The notes below the pieces were generated by a model that saw only the letters and a list, made by a program, of their open reading frames with translations, was not told the origin of the DNA and searched no databases. Below, piece by piece: positions 33,116-42,500 of a stretch of 64,000 nt of DNA. Position 1 is the stretch's first letter. The number at the start of each line of letters is the position of its first letter. Source of the stretch: Flavobacterium sp. 90. GTDB lineage: Bacteria > Bacteroidota > Bacteroidia > Flavobacteriales > Flavobacteriaceae. A program made the position numbers and the translations under genes. The DNA lies in assembly GCF_004339525.1 (NCBI RefSeq), contig NZ_SMGE01000001.1:992001-1056000 (forward strand). The letters are read 5' to 3'.

Positions 33116-34210
33116 ATGCTTAAAAAACACAAATCCCAAATTCTATTTTTCATTCTTTTAAACTTATTCTTTTCTATCAATGCATTTTCTCAAAAGAATG
33201 TTTATGCCGGAATCGAAATCGGACGCAGAGCAATTAAAGTTTCTGTTCTGGAAGTAAATAATATCAAAAAAGCGGACTATGATATTCTTTATTTTGCAAA
33301 TGAGAGAATTAGTCTTGCTGATCACATTGCTGCTTCGGGCGAGTTACCTCAGGACGATATCAATAAAGTTACTATGATAATTGTTGATCAATTGAAGAAA
33401 ATCAAAGAGGAATTTAAGCTTCGGGAAGAAAATATCTTTATTGTAGCTGCGCCTGTTTTCTCATCTGCTCGTAATATCGATGTTTTAAAAAATAAAATTA
33501 GTTCCCTAACCACTAAAAGTTTTGACATTATTAATGTTAACGAAGAAGCTAAAATGTTAGTTAAAGGTGCAATTCCACCTGTTGATTATTCTAACGCTTC
33601 ACTACTTGATATTGGTGCTCAAACTACTAAAGGCGGATACATTGACGAACTTGAAGATAACAAATTGGAGTTTGTACCTTTGGAGCTTGATTTTGGTACA
33701 ATGACACTTACAGATGCCGTAAAAAAGACGGTTGTAAATCCAAATCAAGCGAATGATATGTCGACCTTTCAGGAAAAATCTTTTGATTATAACCCAGTGT
33801 TGCGTAAGAAGATTAAGGAAATGCTAGATGCAAATCCTCTTCTATTAAAAAAGGAAAAAATCTATTTATCTGGTGGAGCTGTTTGGGCATTTGCAACGTT
33901 ATATTATGATGAAAACGTTAAAAATCATTATATTCCATTAACGCTTGAAGACGTTATCAATTATGATGCAATCCTGAAAAATAACTTTGTGAAGTATACA
34001 AACCTTGCTAAAACGAATAAAGAAATGGCTAGAGTTTTGAGTACATATGACCAGAAATACCTTATTTCGGCAAACAACATACTTCAGAACTTTTTGGAAA
34101 GCATTCCAAATTTAGAAACAAAGAAAGTATTCTTCGTTAAAGACGGACAAGTAACTTGGCTTATGTCATACATCGCAGATCGTTCTAAAAAAGTAAATAC
34201 TAATTTTTAA
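33116..34210 (+). CDS. Exported Ppx/GppA-like (ASKHA-fold) protein
   Basis: The 364-residue protein starts with a signal peptide (FILLNLFFSINAFSQ) and then matches the exopolyphosphatase/guanosine pentaphosphatase fold: YAGIEIGRRAIKVSVLEV (phosphate-1 loop), NEEAKMLVKGAI (compare EEEA), ASLLDIGAQTTKGGYI (phosphate-2), LELDFGTMTLTDAV, and IYLSGGAVWAFATL (Gly-rich adenosine-like motif). Normal Ppx and GppA are cytosolic, so an exported form is unusual. Some catalytic Gly residues are replaced (IGAQTT in place of IGGGST), so activity is uncertain. A terminator follows at 34238. Confidence 0.75.
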   Translation: MLKKHKSQILFFILLNLFFSINAFSQKNVYAGIEIGRRAIKVSVLEVNNIKKADYDILYFANERISLADHIAASGELPQDDINKVTMIIVDQLKKIKEEFKLREENIFIVAAPVFSSARNIDVLKNKISSLTTKSFDIINVNEEAKMLVKGAIPPVDYSNASLLDIGAQTTKGGYIDELEDNKLEFVPLELDFGTMTLTDAVKKTVVNPNQANDMSTFQEKSFDYNPVLRKKIKEMLDANPLLLKKEKIYLSGGAVWAFATLYYDENVKNHYIPLTLEDVINYDAILKNNFVKYTNLAKTNKEMARVLSTYDQKYLISANNILQNFLESIPNLETKKVFFVKDGQVTWLMSYIADRSKKVNTNF

Positions 34211-34237
34211 GGTATCAACTTTACAACATTACTAAAC

Positions 34238-34267
34238 AAAGCTTCAGAGAAATCTGGAGCTTTTTTG
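34238..34267 (+). terminator. Terminator of the Ppx-like gene (GAAA-loop family)
   Basis: AAAGCTTCAGA/TCTGGAGCTTT with a T run, 27 bases after the stop codon. Confidence 0.85.
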
Positions 34268-34389
34268 TTTTGGTCATTTTTTTAATCCAGAGCGAAGTTC
34301 TGGAGGTTTGTTCCATTTATTTTCTGTAAATTCGGTTATTAATTTTAGCAAAAACTTCTAAATTATTTACCTTAATATTACTATAATCA

Positions 34390-34896
34390 ATGTCTATTCT
34401 TTATCAAAGCTCAAGAATAATTATTCGCGAATTTCTACCTCAGGAACAACAAACATTTTTAGATCTTTTTGAAGATAATCAAGTTACACAATACCTTCCT
34501 TATGCTTCACCAGAAAGATATTTGGAAATGTTTAATGAATTGCTTGAAAATTATGAAAAGAAAAACCTAAGTCGATGGGCGATATTCGATACGACAAATA
34601 ATAATTTTATAGGAATTTGTGTTGCCCGTATTTTTATACACAATAAAACCCAAATAGAAATAGGTTACGTACTTAGTAGAGAATATTGGGGAAAAGGTAT
34701 CGCAACAGAAGTATGCAAGGCTATAACTCAATATGCTTTTGCAAACACAGATACGAAAGAAGTTGTAGCTATAACAGATCTCGATAACACCGGATCACAA
34801 AACGTGCTGCAAAAAGCCGGATTTGAACGATTGAATAACTTAATAAGAAATGAAGAAGAAATAGCTTATTTTAAGATAGAAAGATCATTAGTTTAA
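34390..34896 (+). CDS. GNAT family N-acetyltransferase
   Basis: The 168 residues start with SSRIIIREFLPQEQQTFLDL, a RimJ/RimL-type opening, and carry TQIEIGYVLSREYWGKGIAT, where YWGKGIATE is the acetyl-CoA pyrophosphate loop, followed by KEVVAITDLDNTGSQNVLQK and AGFERL, the closing motif of the fold. The substrate is not predictable. The gene is a single unit between a terminator and a convergent minus-strand gene. Confidence 0.88.
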   Translation: MSILYQSSRIIIREFLPQEQQTFLDLFEDNQVTQYLPYASPERYLEMFNELLENYEKKNLSRWAIFDTTNNNFIGICVARIFIHNKTQIEIGYVLSREYWGKGIATEVCKAITQYAFANTDTKEVVAITDLDNTGSQNVLQKAGFERLNNLIRNEEEIAYFKIERSLV

Positions 34897-34990
34897 TATA
34901 AAACATAATTGGTTAAATGATTTAGAGTAAAAAATATTTACAATTGAGACTTTTAGAGAGCGAGGGAAACTTTTCAGAAAATGCTAGACA

Positions 34991-35308
34991 TTACTCTTTC
35001 GTACTGACAGTCATACAACGATTTTTTTCTAACCATTCTCGCCAAAGTTTCATATCGTGATTATAATCCGCGGCACTTTTAAAACCAATTGTATCACTAT
35101 ATTCTGCTAAAGTCATAATACCACTAGTAATTGATAAATACGTCAAGGCGTTCCTATATTCTACGACTTTTACTTCTTTTTTTTGAGCCTTTTTAACTAC
35201 AGCTAATTTCTTTTCAAATTCATCAATTAATTTATAATTCATTCTAGCACAATCTTTTGATTTGCAAGAAGAAAGAACTATAACAAAAAGTAGTATTATT
35301 TTTTTCAT
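34991..35308 (-). CDS. Hypothetical lipoprotein, 105 residues
   Basis: Lipoprotein signal (LLFVIVLSSC, Cys 15) followed by KSKDC, then an about 85-residue helical domain with a KKAQKKEVKVVEYRNALTYL stretch and an end rich in Trp and charge (DMKLWREWLEKNRC). A Cys near each end of the mature protein could pair. Family unknown. The candidate promoter at 35376 stands before it. Confidence 0.55.
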   Translation of the reverse strand: MKKIILLFVIVLSSCKSKDCARMNYKLIDEFEKKLAVVKKAQKKEVKVVEYRNALTYLSITSGIMTLAEYSDTIGFKSAADYNHDMKLWREWLEKNRCMTVSTKE

Positions 35309-35375
35309 TTTCTTGTTGTGATTTTTTTGTCACGCTGCGCAAATGTCTCTGGCTTTGTTGCTCCACTTCTTCAAA

Positions 35376-35383
35376 CAAATCTA
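35376..35383 (-). promoter_or_regulatory. Candidate promoter (TAGATTTG) in a repeated context
   Basis: Minus-strand TAGATTTG 68 bases upstream of 35308. An inverted GCGCAAATGTC copy lies at 35333-35360, as at 27533 before the promoter at 27569. Confidence 0.5.
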
Positions 35384-35463
35384 ATCTAAAAAAAAGAAAA
35401 CATTATAAAGTCTCTAACCATATCTAAAGTTTAGTATAAATTATTTACAACAACATAAAAAAT

Positions 35464-35505
35464 TGCGCAAAGTCAGAGACATTTGCGCAGTTTTTTATAA
35501 GGAAC
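35464..35505 (-). terminator. Hairpin repeat (GCGCAAAGTC family) ending the RHS operon
   Basis: TGCGCAAAGTCAGAGACATT then TGCGCA, with A and T flanks and the tail TTATAAGGAACTC. It lies 27 bases past the stop at 35532. Confidence 0.8.
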
Positions 35506-35531
35506 TCTTTGAAGAGCGGGAGGGCGACCGC

Positions 35532-35867
35532 CTAAAATATACCTGACGGTGATATTTTTAAATGTTCTTCATATTTTCCTGTCAAATTATTTCTTCTTAG
35601 AATAAACAAGAAATTAGAATTTTCATGTTTACAAACAACATCACCTACTTTAACATCCTGATAATCTCGAATGTCATAATTCCAAAGCCTAATTTTTTTA
35701 TTATTATCATACAAAACAAGTGATTTTGTAGGCGTTATATCAATTTTTGTTATAATAAAATTATAACTTTTAGACATTTCCTGCTTTGATTTAAAATAAA
35801 AATTTGTAATCACACCTAAAAAAATAATTGTGAAAAAAATCACAACAAAAAGAATTTTACTTTTCAT
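35532..35867 (-). CDS. Small membrane protein coupled to the RHS gene; candidate immunity protein
   Basis: The 111-residue protein has one N-terminal membrane segment (ILFVVIFFTIIFLGVITNFYF) and a C-terminal domain with a beta-rich pattern (YNFIITKIDITPTKSLVLYD, KIRLWNYDIRDYQDVKVGDV). Its start codon lies 3 bases after the stop of the RHS gene, so the two are probably translated together. Small membrane or soluble proteins in this place behind a polymorphic RHS protein are often immunity proteins. The role is inferred from position only. Confidence 0.6.
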   Translation of the reverse strand: MKSKILFVVIFFTIIFLGVITNFYFKSKQEMSKSYNFIITKIDITPTKSLVLYDNNKKIRLWNYDIRDYQDVKVGDVVCKHENSNFLFILRRNNLTGKYEEHLKISPSGIF

Positions 35868-35870
35868 AAT

Positions 35871-38800
35871 CTATCTATTAATTGGTATAGTATAACTTAT
35901 TCCCCCCCTTACACCAGCTCCGGATGTAAATCCACCTGAAAATCCAGTAGTCACCCAAGTTGGTCTACTAACGAGTGGCTCCTCACTAAAACCTATCGAA
36001 CCATTTACCGAGCCTCCAACTCCTAAACCTAGATCTCCTGATAAATTCCCACCCCATCCTAATAATCCTCCTGACGCCGTTCCAGGTTCTAAATTTCTCA
36101 TGTCAGCTGTTAAGTATCGTCCTGAACCTATACCAACTGAAGCAAAATTTGCAGAAAAATCTGCTCCAGCAGTTAGAGCAAGGGTTACAGTCCTATAGGG
36201 TGTCAAACTGGCATCATTTCCTCTTGTTATCCATGTCCAAGCATGATCTTGACTGAAGCCAACGGCACCTGATACTCCTTGTGTAAGATGTAAAGAAATT
36301 TGATCAGGAACCAATACTCGTGCGATTGCGCTATTCCATAAATCTGATAGACTGTAACTTGATTTTACATTCTTTTTACTTGTTTTTTGGCCGCGTTTTC
36401 CACCTTTCCCACCTTTCCCACCTTTCGCACCTTTTCCACCTTCTCCATTTTTCCCACCTTCTCCCGCGATATAATTAGGCTGTAAATTAAAGTCATCTAA
36501 AAACTCGCTTACTTTATGGTCCAGATTAGGATCATCATCTCTATATTTCCCATTATTTGTATTGTTTTGTCCAGGATATAATTCCATCGGCTCTTTTTTT
36601 CCTCCTTTATCGAACTCATCAGTACCATTGCCACTACCTCTATTTGATGCATTTGCCATTCCATCGGGGTCAATAAAGTAAACAGGATTATTAAGAGCAT
36701 AAACATATGGGGAATTCCTTCTTGAAATTTCTGCTAAGGGATCTATATTCATCCAACGACCAAGTGCAGGGTCATAATTACGCGCTCCATAATCGTATAG
36801 ATTCAATTGATTACCTCCAATAGTTTCATCTTGCAGTTCCTTACCATTAAACTTATACTTATTATTAGTACCTGGCAAAATACTGTTACTAACATGAGTC
36901 AGACCAAAAGGATAATAATTATTTTCGTCAATAACTTCAGGAACATTACTACTATTTTTAGTATAACTCACTCGCACATTTCCTAAGTGATCTTTATACT
37001 GAAACACATAGGAAAGATTACCACTTGTACTTTTAACATACCCTTCTGCAGTTGGAAAAAACTCTAAATCATTGTTTTTGTACTGAAAGCCACCCAAATA
37101 ATCTGTTGTTAGTGTAGGTTTTCCTGTTTCTGTTACAATTTTTTGTACTTTTTGTCCTGTTGCATTGTAAATATATTCAATGTTATTTGTTATTCCAAAT
37201 GCAATTTTCTTAGGTAAATTTAGATGATTATACTCAATTTTAGTTATGCCTTTATTGTCGTCTTTTATCAAATTTCCGTTTAGGTCATAATCGTAGTCGT
37301 CTACCGTGTCATTAGAACCATTACTGTCATCTTTAAAACCTTCCGGTGCATTAGACTTATCCGTAACTTTCATAAGTCGGTTCGTGTTTGCTTTATAGAA
37401 ATAATCCAGATTATCCATAGGATCAACATAAGGATTAGCTGTACCTAATTTACGCTCACGTAGTAACTTTGTAATATTTCCGTTCTTATCATACTCTATG
37501 TTATTCTCTCCAAAATAATTCTTATTATCAGCTGATTTTGGATCTTGATACCAAGCGTCTTTTAATCGATTCAATTGATCGTATTGATAACCATAACCAT
37601 GCTTAATTCCGGAGGCATCAAGACCTGAACTCCAAAAAGTCTCTGCAATATTTCCATTATAAAGTTCTTTTGTGTAACTCGTATTTCCTTCAACTTTATT
37701 GTAATTAATTCTAAAAGCAAATAAATCTTGATTTAAGTCCTTTGTATCATTAATATCGGTAAGCCAGCCTCTAATATTATAAGCAAAATCAACTTTCTGA
37801 AGAGGGCTTAAAGCGCTATTACCTACACTTTTGCTCTTCAACTGTCCTAACTCATCATATTCATTAGAAGCCATAAGTTCTTCTGTACCTCCATTCCCTA
37901 TTTGGTGAGTATGGGTCAATAAACGATCCTGAGCCGAATAAGTAAATTTTTCATTGATAAGGATTGTAGCTCCGCTACTTAAACGCTGATGCTCTGTTAC
38001 AGTACTTAGGGGTTTTCCTAAAAAGTCAAGTTTACTATCACTATGATTTATACCTCCCAAATAATTTTTAAGATAAGTACTTATAACTTTTCCTGTTTTA
38101 TCATAAAAAACTGTAGCCGTTTCTCCTGCGTCAGAAGTAAGAGTTGTTATAACTCTGGTCCAGCTTCCGGTTGGCAGCCCTTTTACATTGGTTAGCACTT
38201 TTTGCCCCATAATCGTTGTAGGTACTGCCTGAGCTGCAGGAAACGAATAATCATCGTAATAATTAACCGTTAAGAGTTTAAAATTCGTTGGCGCTATACT
38301 ATTATTATAACCCGTAGGAATACTATCAATATTTAGTGCTGTCTTTGTTTCGAACAAAGTAGTAGCTAAATTTTGCGCATCCTGCAATGTTTTTCTCATT
38401 GTAGAATTTGAAGCATCACTACTCCAACCGGTATAAATAGGTCGTCCAAGAACATCGTATTTCGTAATAATCCAGCCTATTGTAGCATCGTCTTTAAAGG
38501 GCGAAGCTGCTGGTCCTGTTGCTACTGGTCTGTTTAAATTATCATAAACAATAAACTCCCAATCTTTCCCTGGTAATTTTTTCTCAACCAAGCGGTTTCT
38601 ATAATCATACTTATATTGGTAACATAAACCATCCAGAACTTCGCGATCTATAACTGCATCAGCTTTTGGAGGAATTACATAAGTCAGATTTCCGTAAATA
38701 TCATATACATAATAAGTATCAAGTTGATCCGTACCATTATAATTACGCTTTAGCACTACTTGTCCTTGTTTGTTTTTAAATTCTTCAATTCCTACTTTAG

Positions 38801-39467
38801 TTCCCGGAGTAGTGTTCTCATCATACGTAACTGTTTTATACAATTCATTAATGCCGTAATTGCCCGCATCTACAAAACGAATATCGTATAATCCTAATCC
38901 TGCATCCCAATTAGCTGTGGCTTTGTATAACTTTACCTCAGTTGTACCGGTATTAGTTTGATAATCAAATTTAATCTCGTGACCGCTATTCATAGCCCAC
39001 GCATCGCCCGGAGCAGCTTGTTTTAATACTCTGCTTAATGGTGAACTCTCAAGCTGTTTTTCTGAGAATGGATTTGAAGCATCGTCAAATTTTGAGCTGT
39101 AGACTCCTTTTAAACTTTCTATTGATATCTCGGTGTCAATTCTGGGATAATTTGTCCCGCTATTGGCTACTGGATAAGGCAAGTATTCTTTTACTTGCCT
39201 CCCAAAACCATCATATTGAATTGGAGTAACAATATCTGTACCTCCAACTCCCTGACCTATTGCCATAGACTGCACAGGGCGGCCTAATCCATCAAAATAA
39301 GTTATATTTTGAACAATCGAATCTTTGGTCAGTGTACTAAAATCACTCGCCTGAACTTTCTTTTTAGGTGCTATTTTGTAAACAAAATTATCATCACTGA
39401 AAGTCTGAGCATTTATACCCGGAATTGCAAGTAATAACAAGATTATTATTGCTATATATTTTTTCAT
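35871..39467 (-). CDS. RHS repeat-associated core protein with unique C-terminus
   Basis: The 1198-residue protein has a signal peptide (IIILLLLAIPGINAQ), an N-terminal DUF6443-like segment (FDGLGRPVQSMAIGQG), many YD-type repeats (YDNLNRPVATG, YDVLGRPIYTG, YDKTGKVIST, YEYDELGQLKSK-like motifs), and the RHS core end YDPALGRWMNIDPLAE near residues 897-913, then NPVYFIDPDGM. The 265 residues after that differ from known toxin domains I can recall: a Gly/Lys-rich linker (about 999-1030) and a Gly-rich, beta-like end with SGAVGFSQ and TAGADFSANF. In this family the part after the core is usually an effector released from the RHS shell. The target is unknown. Confidence 0.85.
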   Translation of the reverse strand: MKKYIAIIILLLLAIPGINAQTFSDDNFVYKIAPKKKVQASDFSTLTKDSIVQNITYFDGLGRPVQSMAIGQGVGGTDIVTPIQYDGFGRQVKEYLPYPVANSGTNYPRIDTEISIESLKGVYSSKFDDASNPFSEKQLESSPLSRVLKQAAPGDAWAMNSGHEIKFDYQTNTGTTEVKLYKATANWDAGLGLYDIRFVDAGNYGINELYKTVTYDENTTPGTKVGIEEFKNKQGQVVLKRNYNGTDQLDTYYVYDIYGNLTYVIPPKADAVIDREVLDGLCYQYKYDYRNRLVEKKLPGKDWEFIVYDNLNRPVATGPAASPFKDDATIGWIITKYDVLGRPIYTGWSSDASNSTMRKTLQDAQNLATTLFETKTALNIDSIPTGYNNSIAPTNFKLLTVNYYDDYSFPAAQAVPTTIMGQKVLTNVKGLPTGSWTRVITTLTSDAGETATVFYDKTGKVISTYLKNYLGGINHSDSKLDFLGKPLSTVTEHQRLSSGATILINEKFTYSAQDRLLTHTHQIGNGGTEELMASNEYDELGQLKSKSVGNSALSPLQKVDFAYNIRGWLTDINDTKDLNQDLFAFRINYNKVEGNTSYTKELYNGNIAETFWSSGLDASGIKHGYGYQYDQLNRLKDAWYQDPKSADNKNYFGENNIEYDKNGNITKLLRERKLGTANPYVDPMDNLDYFYKANTNRLMKVTDKSNAPEGFKDDSNGSNDTVDDYDYDLNGNLIKDDNKGITKIEYNHLNLPKKIAFGITNNIEYIYNATGQKVQKIVTETGKPTLTTDYLGGFQYKNNDLEFFPTAEGYVKSTSGNLSYVFQYKDHLGNVRVSYTKNSSNVPEVIDENNYYPFGLTHVSNSILPGTNNKYKFNGKELQDETIGGNQLNLYDYGARNYDPALGRWMNIDPLAEISRRNSPYVYALNNPVYFIDPDGMANASNRGSGNGTDEFDKGGKKEPMELYPGQNNTNNGKYRDDDPNLDHKVSEFLDDFNLQPNYIAGEGGKNGEGGKGAKGGKGGKGGKRGQKTSKKNVKSSYSLSDLWNSAIARVLVPDQISLHLTQGVSGAVGFSQDHAWTWITRGNDASLTPYRTVTLALTAGADFSANFASVGIGSGRYLTADMRNLEPGTASGGLLGWGGNLSGDLGLGVGGSVNGSIGFSEEPLVSRPTWVTTGFSGGFTSGAGVRGGISYTIPINR

Positions 39468-39528
39468 ACGTTTTTTATCTTTTAAAAGGTTATGTCTTAT
39501 TGCTGTTTTATAAAATTAAAAGTCATTT

Positions 39529-42500
39529 TTAATTTTCATCTGGTCTTAGCAAACAAGAACCTTTTGCATTAGCATTAGCTTGTCCTTTACTATTTAACTC
39601 TGCAAGTGCTTTAGCATCTGCATCTGCTTGTGAAATGGTGGATGTAAAAAGTCCCGCAGCAACAGAATAAGATACCATTGTACCATCATAACCAACAGGG
39701 CAACCGGCTTTTGTAAAGACTTTGCTCATAAGTACATTTTTAAATGTGCAAATTCCCTGAGTATTGGCCGTATTCTGACCATTGGCATTTAGTTCATCCT
39801 GAGCCAGATTGTCTGCCGCAGCTTGTGATACAACAGAACTGTATTTACCCGCTGCAACTGTATAAACAACAGAACCTGAAGAAACAGCCGTTGCACCGCA
39901 ATTATTTCTAGTATAAGTGGCACTTTTCAGAACATTATAAAATGTACATGTCCCATTCGCATTAGCATAAGCCTGTCCATTATTATTAACATCTGTTTGC
40001 GCTAATGCATCTGCCGCAGCCTGAGATACTGCTGAGTTGTATTGTCTGGCAGGAACTGTATAGACTACAGTTGATGCTGTTCCTCCTGAACAATTATTTT
40101 TAGTAAAAGAACCACTTTTTGCTACGCTGTAAAATAAACAAGTTCCAATATCATTAACATAAGATTGAGCAGTTGCATCAATAACATCCTGTGCTTTTTT
40201 ATCGGCATCTGCCTGAGATATTTCTGAAGAATATGCTCCAGCCGGAAGAGAGAAAGTTTCTACTGAACCTGTGCTTCCTCCTGTACAATCATTTTTAGTA
40301 AGTGTTTTACTTTTAGCAATACTTTTAAATAGACATCTACCAACGCTATTAGCATAACTTTGTCCATTATTATTTACTGCAGTTTGCGCTAATGCATCTG
40401 CTGCAGCTTGCGAAACTGTAGAAGTATAACTTCCCGCCGCAACTGTATAGGTTTCTACTGACCCAACTGTACTTCCGGTACAATTATTTCTGGTAAACGT
40501 ACCGCTTTTGGCAATACTACTAAAAGTACATATCCCATTAGTGTTTGCATTGGCCTGTCCGTTATTGTTAACATCTGTTTGGGCTAATGCATCTGCAGCA
40601 GCTTGTGATGTTGTTGAAGTATAAGTGCCCGCAGGAACTGTATAAACAACTGCCGAACCAACTCCGCCTGCAGCACAATTATTCTTGGTGAATGAGCCAC
40701 TTTTAACAACACTATTAAAAGTACAAGTACCATTTGTATTGGCATTGGCTTGTCCATTTGTATTGAACAGAGTAAGTCCTTTAGCATCTGCATCTGCCTG
40801 AGAAATTATTGACGTTTGAGCACCAACAACCTGACTAAAGGCTACACTTGAACCAACTCCGCCTGAAGCACAATTATTCTTGGTAAAATTGCCACTTCTG
40901 GCAATACTGCTAAAAGTACAAGTTCCATTGGTATTAGCATTGGCTTGTCCGTTTGTATTAAACAAAGTAAGTCCTTTTGAATCTGCATCTGCCTGAGAAA
41001 TTAGAGACGTTTGTGCACCAACAGCCTGGCTAAAGGCTACAGTAGAAGCAACGCCACCTGCAGCACAATTGTTTCTGGTAAAATTGCCACTTCTGACAAT
41101 ACTGCTAAATGTACAAGTACCATTGGTATTAGCATTCGCTTGTCCATTATTAGTAACATCTGTTTGGGCTAATGCATCTGCAGCAGCTTGTGATGTTGTT
41201 GATGTGTAACTACCCGCAGGAACTGTATATACTACTACTGAACCAGCTCCGCCTGCAGCGCAATTATTCTTGGTAAACGAACCACTTTTAACAACACTTG
41301 TAAAAGTACAAGTTCCGTTTGTATTCGCATTAGCTTGTCCGTTGGTGTTAAATAAGGTAAGTCCTTTAGCGTCTGCATCTGCCTGAGAAATTATTGATGT
41401 TTGAGCACCAACAGCCTGACTAAAGGCTACACTAGAACCAACTCCACCTGCAGCACAATTGTTTTTGGTAAAATTACCACTTCTGGCAATACTGCTAAAA
41501 GTACAGGTTCCATTTGTATTAGCATTCGCTTGTCCGTTATTGTTAACATCTGTTTGGGCCAATGCATCTGCAGCAGCTTGTGATGTTGTTGAAGTATATC
41601 TTCCCGCAGGAACTGTATAAATAACCGCTGAACCAACTCCACCGGCAGCGCAATTATTCTTGGTAAATGAACCGCTTTTTACAATACTTGTAAAAGTACA
41701 AGTACCATTTGTGTTCGCATAAGCTTGTCCATTATTATTAACATCTGTCTGAGCCAATGCATCTGCAGCAGCCTGAGATACTGCTGAACTGTATTGTTTT
41801 GCAGGAACTGTATAAACAACTACTGAACCGACTCCGCCTGCAGCACAATTATTTTTAGTAAATGAACCACTTTTCACTATGCTGTAAAACAAACAAGTTC
41901 CGATATCATTAACATATGATTGCGCAAGTGCGTCTATAACATCCTGTGCTTTTTTATCGGCATCGGCCTGAGATATTTCTGAAGAATATGCTCCAGCTGC
42001 AAGTGCATAAGTTTCTACTGAACCTGTGCTTCCTCCTGTACAATCATTTTTAGTAAGGGTTTTACTTTTTGCAATACTTTTAAACAAACATTTTCCATTA
42101 CTGTTGGCATAGTTTTGTCCATTATTATTTACTGCAGTTTGGGCTAATGCATCTGCAGCAGCTTGCGAAACTGTAGAAGTATAACTACCCGCAGCAACTG
42201 TATAGGTTTCAACAGATCCAACCGTACCTGATATTATACAATTGTTTCTGGTAAAATTGCCACTTTTAGCAATATTACTAAAAGTACAAATCCCATTAGT
42301 GTTTGCATTGGCCTGCCCGTTATTATTAACATCTGTTTGAGCTAATGCATCTGCAGCAGCTTGTGAGGTTGTTGAAGTATAAGTACCAGCAGGAACTGTA
42401 TAAACAACTGCTGAACCAACTCCGCCTGCAGCGCAATTATTCTTGGTAAATGAGCCACTTTTGACAACACTACTAAAAGTACAAGTTCCATTTGTATTGG

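Noticed and set aside
35871..36700. Known nuclease or deaminase toxin domain in the RHS tail
   Set aside because: I cannot find HNH, HxxxH, DYW or similar catalytic motifs in the tail, so no toxin activity is claimed.
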